In this document: piece by piece, positions 6,906 to 13,116 of the stretch | Layout of the letters: the number at the start of each line of letters is the position of its first letter | How positions within the stretch are numbered: the first letter of the stretch is position 1 | DNA from: Acidimicrobiaceae bacterium | Lineage (GTDB): Bacteria > Actinomycetota > Acidimicrobiia > Acidimicrobiales > UBA8592 | NCBI GenBank assembly: GCA_002722525.1 | Contig: PBMJ01000018.1 | Span: 26,614-44,925 of the forward strand | Length of the DNA stretch: 18,312 bases | Direction of reading: 5' to 3' | Made by a program: the position numbers and the translations under genes | The notes under the pieces: model-generated | What the model was told of the DNA's origin: nothing | Database searches by the model: none | Seen by the model: the letters and a program-made list of their open reading frames with translations, nothing else

Positions 6906-6938
6906 CACTATTAATAGTCATAATGACTATTAATAGTG
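6906..6938. promoter_or_regulatory. Perfect 33-bp palindromic operator, probable NrtR site
   Basis: Every base from 6906 to 6921 pairs with its partner from 6938 back to 6923, around A6922. The site has internal order: the self-palindromic decamer CTATTAATAG occurs at 6908-6917 and 6927-6936, flanking TCATAATGA (6918-6926). Decamer centres are 19 bp apart, close to two helical turns. It lies 33 bp from the pncB ATG and 42 bp from the MFS ATG, between divergent genes and beside an nrtR gene. This makes it the likely shared operator. The GTCAnnnTGAC core fits the AT-rich palindromes I recall for NrtR, but that match has not been verified. Confidence 0.8.
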
Positions 6939-6980
6939 CATAACTTCGCTGAATCGCCCATAGACAAGTAGGTTCGAAGG

Positions 6981-8147
6981 ATGGCTAACAATAGCAATTC
7001 GACTCGTCTTCCATTCTGGCGTCCAACCAGTGCGGCCGCAGCAGCAATCACAATGGTGTCATTACCTGGATTTTTAGTTGGTTCATTTGCACCACAAATG
7101 AAAGAAGACTTAAATTTTGGCGACACAGAACTTGGAGCGCTACTTACTTTCGGTTACTTAACCTCCAGCATCATCATGCAAATGGGTGGAGGGATATCTG
7201 ACCGCAAAGGTCCGCAAGTAATTATTAGAGCTGGCATTTCCATAGCCGCCATTTCTTCCCTCCTAGTAGGCACTATCGCACAGAGCTACGTTGTACTTCT
7301 GTTATGCATCGGCTTAAACCGAGTTGGTGAAGGACTAATACAACCTGCCACTAACACTTTGATCTCTAATGGAATAGAGCAACCTCGCCAAGGAATTGCC
7401 ATGGCTGCTAAACAATCAGCAGTTCCATTCTCAACTGCTCTTGCAGGGCTGGCAGTTCCAATTCTTGGTTCATCAGTGGGATGGGAAGGAACGTTCCTTA
7501 TACTCGCTGCACTTGCTTTCCCAGCATGGTTGTTAATACCCAACATAGCCGTTACTAAATCTGGGACCTTCCCTTCAAGGCGCGATATGTGGCGCTATCG
7601 CCATCTACGAATAGCATCGATTGCAGGCGCTTTTTCGGCTGCAGCAGTTGTAACAATGGCCGGATTTCTTACTACAGCAGCGGAAGAAGCCGGCTATAGC
7701 GAGAGCTCGGCTGGGTTGATCCTTGGAATAGGGGGGCTAATTATGATCGTCGCTCGCCTAAGTTGGGGATTGCTTGCTGACAGATTTGAATTCGATAGAT
7801 TCAAGGCTGTTTCCATGCTATTGACTTTCGGGTCAGCGGCTTTTGTTCTTCTAGCGATAGGAACTAAGTCGAGCATCCTCCTTGGATCACTGATTTCTTT
7901 CGGTATCGGCTGGGCATGGCCTGGCCTACTCCTTTTTGGCGTAATAGAGCAACACCCAGATGACCCTGGTGCTGCAACAGCAACTCTTCAAACCAGTATT
8001 CGCGTAGGAGCCATGGTCGCACCACTTGGCTTTGGAATTATCGTAGATAACTCGGGGTTCGAACTAGCCTGGGTGCTTGCATTTTTCTCTACATTAATAG
8101 GTGCAATCCTCATGGCAGGTGCAAGCCGAGCACTTAGGAGCGACTAA
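6981..8147 (+). CDS. Major facilitator superfamily transporter, candidate niacin-related permease
   Basis: This 388-residue membrane protein has about 12 hydrophobic helices in the MFS_1 pattern. The loop motif between helices 2 and 3 is GGISDRKGPQ (canonical GxLaDRxGrk), and a weaker copy, WGLLADRFEFDR, marks the second half. Charged segments separate the two halves (SRRDMWRYRHLR). The substrate cannot be read from the sequence. Position gives a hint: the gene diverges from pncB-pncA-nrtR across a shared 33-bp palindrome, so it is probably co-regulated by NrtR and may move nicotinate, nicotinamide or a precursor. It does not obviously match the NiaP or PnuC families known for this role. The start is the first ATG, with AAGTAGG about 10 bases upstream. 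It is convergent with rdgB. Confidence 0.85.
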   Translation: MANNSNSTRLPFWRPTSAAAAAITMVSLPGFLVGSFAPQMKEDLNFGDTELGALLTFGYLTSSIIMQMGGGISDRKGPQVIIRAGISIAAISSLLVGTIAQSYVVLLLCIGLNRVGEGLIQPATNTLISNGIEQPRQGIAMAAKQSAVPFSTALAGLAVPILGSSVGWEGTFLILAALAFPAWLLIPNIAVTKSGTFPSRRDMWRYRHLRIASIAGAFSAAAVVTMAGFLTTAAEEAGYSESSAGLILGIGGLIMIVARLSWGLLADRFEFDRFKAVSMLLTFGSAAFVLLAIGTKSSILLGSLISFGIGWAWPGLLLFGVIEQHPDDPGAATATLQTSIRVGAMVAPLGFGIIVDNSGFELAWVLAFFSTLIGAILMAGASRALRSD

Positions 8148-8166
8148 CCAATCATCCTATGCGCTA

Positions 8167-8739
8167 CTAAAGCAACTCTTTGAGCGCCCGGAATGCCGCC
8201 CCTCTATGACTTATGGCATTTTTTTCTTTATCGCCCATTTCGGCGAAAGTTTTCCCCCCTCCAAAAGTAGGAATAAATACCGAGTCATAGCCGAAACCTC
8301 CTACCCCAGATGGCGTCGCAGCGATAATCCCTTCAACTACTCCTTCGGCAATAGTTTCCGCACCATCTTTCCAAGCAATCAGAGCAATCGTTCGAAACCT
8401 TGCGCTTCTAGCTTCCCCAATGACTTCCGACATTTCTCTCAATAATTTGGAAACATTATCTTCATATGTCGCATTTTCACCTGCGTATCGCGCGGAGAAA
8501 ATTCCTGGAGCACCCCCAAGGGCATCGACTTCAAGACCTGTATCGTCTGCTACCGCGGCACAACCTGTCACCGATCGCACTGCCGTCGCTTTGAGTCTCG
8601 CATTTCCCTCAAGCGTGTCAGCATCTTCTAACACGTCGGGAATCTCGGACGGACGAGGAATGAGATTGACTACTCCAGAGAGTATTTGAACCATCTCGCT
8701 GTACTTATGTGAATTAGCGGAAGCACAAACAAGGTCCAT
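8167..8739 (-). CDS. rdgB: XTP/dITP diphosphatase (RdgB/HAM1 family)
   Basis: The 190-residue enzyme hydrolyses deaminated purine nucleotides (XTP, dITP, ITP) to monophosphates and so keeps them out of DNA and RNA. Seen are the N-terminal phosphate-binding SANSHKYSEM, ADDTGLEVDALGGAPGIFSARYAG with the catalytic Asp pair, GFGYDSVFIP, KTFAEM and EKNAISHRGAA, which recognises the base. Length is normal. The ATG is 3 bp after the rph stop, and rph-rdgB pairing is common in bacteria and found in mycobacteria. It is last in the mec-to-rdgB block and convergent with the MFS gene (19-bp gap). Confidence 0.95.
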   Translation of the reverse strand: MDLVCASANSHKYSEMVQILSGVVNLIPRPSEIPDVLEDADTLEGNARLKATAVRSVTGCAAVADDTGLEVDALGGAPGIFSARYAGENATYEDNVSKLLREMSEVIGEARSARFRTIALIAWKDGAETIAEGVVEGIIAATPSGVGGFGYDSVFIPTFGGGKTFAEMGDKEKNAISHRGAAFRALKELL

Positions 8740-8742
8740 GAT

Positions 8743-9480
8743 TTAAATAGTCGGTTGACTGCCAGTCAGTTCATTTTGCAGGTCAATAATTTGCCGAATT
8801 CCTCCCTCAGCTAGCGATAGCAAAATATCGAGCTCATTTCGATTGAAGGAAGCCTGCTCAGCAGTTCCTTGAATTTCAATAAAGCCTCCTGATTCTGTCA
8901 TAACCACGTTCATATCTGTATCTGCAATTGAATCCTCGCTATATGGAAGGTCCAATCTTGGCTGCCCATGAATAATTCCAACAGATACAGCAGCGCAAGC
9001 TTCAGAAATAGGGTGATCCGTTAAATCACCTCGAAGAACTAGCCTAGATAAGGCATCGTGGAGGGCGAGGTAACCTCCACATATTGACGCTACGCGTGTT
9101 CCGCCGTCTGCTTGCAGGACATCACAATCAACAACTACTTGCCTTTCACCGAGCTTTTTCATATCGCACACAGCTCTTAGCGACCTGCCAATAAGTCTCT
9201 GTATCTCCTGGGTCCGACCTTTTGGGCCGCTGGTTTCTCGCCGAACACGTTCAGGGGATGAGCCGGGAAGCATGGAATATTCGGCCGTAACCCATCCAGT
9301 ACCGGATCCTTTCATCCATCGAGGCACATCGTCATCAACTGATGCTGTACATAAAACCGTTGTATTACCAAAGGTAGCAAGTACTGACCCATCCGCCATG
9401 GAAGTGAAATCGCGAACAAAAGTGATAGGTCGAAGTTCTTCAGGTTCCCGATCATCTGGTCTAGTCACATTAACTCCCAT
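8743..9480 (-). CDS. rph: Ribonuclease PH
   Basis: The 245-residue phosphorolytic 3'-exoribonuclease trims tRNA 3' ends as a ring-shaped hexamer. GRTQEIQRLIGRSLRA (88-103) holds the phosphate-binding arginine, and DCDVLQADGGTRVASI (118-133) is the signature catalytic segment. The N-terminal TRPDDREPEELRP resembles the usual R-x-D-G-R opening, with Asp in place of Gly. The C-terminal EIQGTAEQASFNR matches the family. The ATG lies 8 bp after the upstream MBL stop. rdgB follows after 3 bp. It is probably transcribed with murI and the MBL gene. Confidence 0.96.
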   Translation of the reverse strand: MGVNVTRPDDREPEELRPITFVRDFTSMADGSVLATFGNTTVLCTASVDDDVPRWMKGSGTGWVTAEYSMLPGSSPERVRRETSGPKGRTQEIQRLIGRSLRAVCDMKKLGERQVVVDCDVLQADGGTRVASICGGYLALHDALSRLVLRGDLTDHPISEACAAVSVGIIHGQPRLDLPYSEDSIADTDMNVVMTESGGFIEIQGTAEQASFNRNELDILLSLAEGGIRQIIDLQNELTGSQPTI

Positions 9481-9488
9481 TGCATCTC

Positions 9489-10247
9489 CTAGAAACTGTA
9501 CTTGTCACCAGCTGTTGCAACTGTAATAGGTCCATCAAAAACTGCACTAGCTTCAATTTTGTGCTGAACCTTGTCTTCACCTGGGGCTAAGTGAGAGAGA
9601 ACTAAATGACCAGCACTAATTTTTTTTCCTAGCTCTCCTGCCTGTCTAGCTGAGAGATGAAGGATGCCCTCGTGTTCCTTATTCGATAGAAATGTTGACT
9701 CCGAAATTGCCAATGAAACACTGTCCCCCAATTCCTTAACGTTCCAATTCGGCCCTGTGTCGGACGTAAATACCAAGTTTGATTCTCCAATATCTACCCT
9801 ACTAGCCATCGTCTCCACATAATGATCTGTTTGAGACCAAGTCCACTGCTGATCCCCAATTGTTTGACTGGACTTATCCGCTATCACTTCCCAAACAAAA
9901 GCTTCTTCTAATGCTGGGCACATCTGCTTCGCTAGCTCCAAGGTTCCTAGAGTCCCATAGACGGGAATTTGTTCGCACATAACGTAATGACGAATGGCGT
10001 TATACAAGACGGGCAATTCAAGCCAATGGTCAGCATGTTCGTGAGTTAGAACAACTGCAGTCAACTGATCGATCTCGATATGTTTCTGAAGATTTCCTAG
10101 GGTGCCCGGCCCCGCATCTAACCATACATTTGCTTCTGGGCTTTGAATAAGAAAGCCCGTGCATGCTCCGCCCTTTCTCGCGTATGTGCCACTGCAGCCA
10201 AGTACAGTAATTTCCGGGGGGGTAACGTTCACGTCGAAGAGTTCCAT
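9489..10247 (-). CDS. Metallo-beta-lactamase-fold phosphodiesterase (Rv1339-like)
   Basis: The 252-residue protein has the MBL fold with THEHADH (H69, H71, D73, H74), an upstream LDAGPGTLGNLQKH strand-turn, and later ligands in TDHYVE, FTSDTGPN and LVLSHLAPGE. The layout resembles RNase Z-related phosphodiesterases rather than beta-lactamases. The gene order murI-MBL-rph-rdgB equals that around M. tuberculosis Rv1339, for which cyclic-AMP phosphodiesterase activity has been reported. That activity is a reasonable guess here, not a demonstrated one. RNase Z/BN-like processing is the alternative. The start lies inside murI, overlapping its 3' end by 19 bp, so translation is probably coupled. 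The gap to rph is 8 bp. Confidence 0.85.
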   Translation of the reverse strand: MELFDVNVTPPEITVLGCSGTYARKGGACTGFLIQSPEANVWLDAGPGTLGNLQKHIEIDQLTAVVLTHEHADHWLELPVLYNAIRHYVMCEQIPVYGTLGTLELAKQMCPALEEAFVWEVIADKSSQTIGDQQWTWSQTDHYVETMASRVDIGESNLVFTSDTGPNWNVKELGDSVSLAISESTFLSNKEHEGILHLSARQAGELGKKISAGHLVLSHLAPGEDKVQHKIEASAVFDGPITVATAGDKYSF

Positions 10248-11047
10248 TCGTGTGCTTGTGCAGAAGCTAGCTCAGGACCAAATAATCTTTCACCAACCTC
10301 TGCGAACCAAGATACATCCCCTGAAGAGATAAACACACGTTTCCCCTCTTTTTCCTCTTCAACGAGGAGATCCATGTCGGTTAATTGCCGAGAAACTTCG
10401 AAAGCGGTCTCATCTGCAGATGAGACTAATACAACGTCACTTCCCACCACCTGACCGATCACCCTAGCCAAGTAAGGATAGTGTGTACAGCCCAGAAGAA
10501 GCGTATCTACATTTGCGGAAACGATAGGAGCTAGAAGACGTTCAGCTAGGACTTGCAGCTGTTCCCCCGAGGACTCTCCTTTCTCTACAAATTCAACGAA
10601 GCCTGGGCATGCAAGCGTCAATGGTTGTATCTCCTCATCAGACAAAGTGCTGAATGCTCGTTTATATGCCCCACTGTTAATAGTACCTACAGTACCTATT
10701 ACCCCGATCCGGCCTGTTCTTGACACATCAATTGCCGCCTGTGTCCCCGGAGCAAGTACCCCAATTATTGGCACCGATATTTCTGCGGACAGCTCATCGA
10801 GCGCAGCAGCAGCAGCAGTATTACACGCAACTACTAAAAGCTTCACATCATGTTCGTTTATAAGATATTCCACTATCTGAAAAGCAAATTCTCGAACTTC
10901 GTTAAGCGGCTTGGGCCCATATGGGTATCTCGCAGTATCTCCAAAGTACACGACATCCTCTGTGGGAAGGAGATCTATTACTGCTCTTGCGACAGTTAAC
11001 CCACCGAAGCCCGAATCGAATATGCCAATCGGCTTTTCGTTAGACAC
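10229..11047 (-). CDS. murI: Glutamate racemase
   Basis: The 272-residue enzyme makes D-glutamate for peptidoglycan in the cytoplasm. The two catalytic cysteines are Cys75 in VVACNTAAA and Cys187 in LLLGCTHYPYL. The N-terminus has IGIFDSGFGGLTV (Asp11, Ser12) and FGDTARYPYGPK, also diagnostic. Translation starts at a GTG (11045-11047) with GAGGGA about 4 bases upstream, a good ribosome-binding site that supports this start. The 3' end overlaps the MBL gene by 19 bp. Its place between cysM and MBL matches mycobacteria except that the rhomboid gene normally between cysM and murI is absent; here the gap is only 60 bp. Confidence 0.96.
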   Translation of the reverse strand: MSNEKPIGIFDSGFGGLTVARAVIDLLPTEDVVYFGDTARYPYGPKPLNEVREFAFQIVEYLINEHDVKLLVVACNTAAAAALDELSAEISVPIIGVLAPGTQAAIDVSRTGRIGVIGTVGTINSGAYKRAFSTLSDEEIQPLTLACPGFVEFVEKGESSGEQLQVLAERLLAPIVSANVDTLLLGCTHYPYLARVIGQVVGSDVVLVSSADETAFEVSRQLTDMDLLVEEEKEGKRVFISSGDVSWFAEVGERLFGPELASAQAHEWNSST

Positions 11048-11107
11048 AGTCCCTCATCGTAGAGGCAGAGCGAAGGAAATTTCCAATGATGATCTTCCTT
11101 TTCGTCA

Positions 11108-12058
11108 TTAGAAATAGATAATTCGGTTGATTGACTCTGCAACTTCATCCAATGGCTTGGTCCAAGCTTCAGTTGAGAGATACTTCCAGCCACCGTCACA
11201 AACAATAAACACGATACTCCCTTGCTCTATTTGTTCAGCTACTCGTAAAGCACCTGCAAGAGCGGCACCAGACGATATTCCTGCAAAAATACCGCTCGTT
11301 TGGGCAAGCTTTCTTGCACATTCGAGAGACTCGATCGGTCTAATAATTCTCTTCCCATCTAGAAGATCCATACCATTCCAGTTTTCAAAAACTGGAGGGA
11401 TAAAGCCATCCTCCAAGCTTCTTAAGCCTTCTACATTCTCACCCGCAGGTGGCTCTACAGCAAGTATCTGAATGTTTGAATTCTGCTCCTTCAGGAAGCG
11501 ACCGACCCCCATCAACGTTCCAGACGTACCTAAGCCCGCTACGAAATGGGAGACATCAGGGACATCTTGAAGAATTTCGGGTCCAGTAGTCGTGTAATGA
11601 ATCTCAGGATTCGCTTCATTTCCATATTGATAGAGAAAAACCCAGTCTGGGTTCTCTTTTGCGAGTTGCTGTGCTCGACGGACGGCACCATTTGATCCTT
11701 CACTACCGGGACTGGAAATGATTTCCGCCCCCCAGACTTCTAGCAATTGACGTCGTTCAATTGAGACATTATCTGGAAGAACGATTTTAAGGTTATAGCC
11801 CCTTATAGAGGAAATCATGGCTAAAGCAATCCCTGTATTCCCTGACGATGGCTCGAGTATGACACTCCCCGAAGTAAGCTTTCCTTCTCTCTCCGCTGAA
11901 AGAATCATTGCTTTTGCTATTCGATCCTTCACCGATCCAGCTGGATTCTGACCTTCAAGCTTTGCATAGATCTTTACATCGGGATTCGGGCTAAGTTCAG
12001 AAACTTCAATTATTGGAGTATTACCTATCAGATCAACAATCGATGCGAAAGATGCCAT
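11108..12058 (-). CDS. cysM: O-phosphoserine sulfhydrylase / cysteine synthase M (mycobacterial CysM type)
   Basis: The 316-residue fold type II PLP enzyme has Lys44 in NPAGSVKDR as Schiff-base lysine, EPSSGNTGIALA (69-80) for substrate binding and GLGTSGTLMG (175-184) for PLP phosphate. Close resemblance to M. tuberculosis CysM over its length, including LYQYGN and DGGWKYLST near the C-terminus, suggests use of O-phosphoserine with a protein thiocarboxylate sulfur donor. Arg213 in GLRSLEDGF sits where mycobacterial Arg220, which selects O-phosphoserine, is expected. The family donor is CysO, processed by the Mec peptidase; mec lies 64 bp upstream but no cysO lies between. A cystathionine beta-synthase or CysK is less likely given these features. 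Confidence 0.9.
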   Translation of the reverse strand: MASFASIVDLIGNTPIIEVSELSPNPDVKIYAKLEGQNPAGSVKDRIAKAMILSAEREGKLTSGSVILEPSSGNTGIALAMISSIRGYNLKIVLPDNVSIERRQLLEVWGAEIISSPGSEGSNGAVRRAQQLAKENPDWVFLYQYGNEANPEIHYTTTGPEILQDVPDVSHFVAGLGTSGTLMGVGRFLKEQNSNIQILAVEPPAGENVEGLRSLEDGFIPPVFENWNGMDLLDGKRIIRPIESLECARKLAQTSGIFAGISSGAALAGALRVAEQIEQGSIVFIVCDGGWKYLSTEAWTKPLDEVAESINRIIYF

Positions 12059-12079
12059 GCTTCAGTATTACGTTATTGT

Positions 12080-12095
12080 GAGGAGTTCACTCCCC
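12080..12095 (-). other. Short hairpin between mec and cysM
   Basis: On the minus strand GGGGAG-TGAA-CTCCTC forms a six-pair stem (one G-U) with a four-base loop. It lies 27 bases after the mec stop and 21 bases before the cysM ATG. No U-run follows, so it is more likely a leader or processing hairpin than a terminator. It could separate mec and cysM expression. Confidence 0.3.
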
Positions 12096-12122
12096 TTCTT
12101 CAGTTTTCAATGAAATCTTATG

Positions 12123-12536
12123 TTACGTAATTTCGATCTCTACTTCGTTAATGCTTGTTTCATGAATTCGAAAAGCTCGAATAACAGGTTCCTCATTCTT
12201 CAGGGAGACAATGATGTAATACCAAAGGCCGAATGGGTCAAATTGATTAGCGTCGCGAACATCCGTTTCTGATGGGTACGCTCTCGAGGCAGTATGACTA
12301 TGCATGACTCCGAGTATTTGTATTCCCAGTTGATCTGCTGTCTTTTCAACTTCAATAAATTCTTTTGGATCAAGTTGGTAGATAAGGTGAGATTCAGCTG
12401 CGTTGTGCATAGGGAAAAAGGTTTCTACAGAATCTGTATCCTTTGACCCGGCAAATAGGCCACAAGCTTCATTTGGGACTTCCCCTTGGGCATGGCCGAT
12501 CATTTTGTCCCGAACCTCAGCTGTGATTGAAAACAT
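12123..12536 (-). CDS. mec: JAMM/Mov34 metallopeptidase (Mec-like)
   Basis: Numbered from the ATG at 12534-12536, the protein has 137 residues and a full JAB1/MPN JAMM zinc site: Glu23 in PNEACGLFAG, then HSHTASRAYPSETD with His79, His81, Ser89 and Asp92. In mycobacteria the equivalent peptidase (Mec) removes cysteine from the C-terminus of the carrier CysO after CysM has attached it. The neighbouring cysM supports that role. The frame can be extended to GTG 12560 or TTG 12578, adding 8 or 14 residues; M. tuberculosis Mec has a similar extension, so a longer form is possible. A TATAAA -10-like box lies at 12593-12598 on this strand. It is divergent from smpB. Confidence 0.85.
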   Translation of the reverse strand: MFSITAEVRDKMIGHAQGEVPNEACGLFAGSKDTDSVETFFPMHNAAESHLIYQLDPKEFIEVEKTADQLGIQILGVMHSHTASRAYPSETDVRDANQFDPFGLWYYIIVSLKNEEPVIRAFRIHETSINEVEIEIT

Positions 12537-12639
12537 AGATCTAATAATAGCGAAGTTCACCGTTTTCCACTTTAACAATATTGAAGGAAATTTTTATAGA
12601 GCTCCACGATTCCTAGCTGGAGCTGTAGCCTCGTTGATT

Positions 12640-13116
12640 ATGGGATCGAGTGGTAAAAAAGTCGTAGCGACTAATAGACAAGCAAGGCGAGAGTTCGAGA
12701 TTATCGATACGATTGAAGCTGGGCTTGTTCTTCATGGTAGTGAAGTCAAATCGTTAAGAAGCGCGAAGTCACAAATCGCTGAAGCATACGCTCGGATCCA
12801 CGATGGTGAGATGTGGCTTAATTCATTCCATATCAGTAAATACCAGCACTCGGGTTCCGCCTTCTCTCACGAACCCGACCGCCCGAAGAAACTGCTGTTA
12901 CACAAAAAAGAGATCAGGAAACTCCAATCTCAAATTGACCAAAAAGGACTGACCTTGATCCCGCTAGTAGTTTACTTTAGAAATGGGCGGGCAAAGGTAG
13001 AGCTCGGTTTGGCTCGAAGGAAGAATCTAGTTGACAAGCGGCGAACGATCGCTCAAAGAGAGGCAGAACGCGAAGCAGCTCGAGCAATCAAGCAATCTGG
13101 TCGCGAATTATCGTGA
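12640..13116 (+). CDS. smpB: SsrA-binding protein SmpB
   Basis: The 158-residue small basic protein carries alanyl-tmRNA to stalled ribosomes for trans-translation. Family marks are ATNRQARREFEIIDTIEAG, LHGSEVKSLRSAKSQI, a segment with HISKYQHSGSAFSHEPDRPKKLLLHKKEI, LIPLVVYFRNGRAKVELGLARRK, and the basic C-terminal tail DKRRTIAQREAEREAARAIK that fits the mRNA channel. The frame is open far upstream (to 12403), but that part runs opposite to mec and is not SmpB-like. The ATG at 12640 (MGSSGKKVVATNR) is the natural start. Its partner ssrA is on the same strand 1.7 kb downstream, separated by an opposite-strand gene. The stop overlaps that gene's 3' end by 9 bp. Confidence 0.95.
   Translation: MGSSGKKVVATNRQARREFEIIDTIEAGLVLHGSEVKSLRSAKSQIAEAYARIHDGEMWLNSFHISKYQHSGSAFSHEPDRPKKLLLHKKEIRKLQSQIDQKGLTLIPLVVYFRNGRAKVELGLARRKNLVDKRRTIAQREAEREAARAIKQSGRELS

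Noticed and set aside
10800..10822. GCAGCAGCAGCAGCAG triplet repeat
   Set aside because: It lies in murI and encodes the alanine run after the catalytic CNT motif; a normal coding feature rather than a functional repeat.
12403..12639. Upstream extension of smpB by 79 codons
   Set aside because: This stretch runs antisense to mec and has no SmpB similarity; the ATG at 12640 gives the normal SmpB length.
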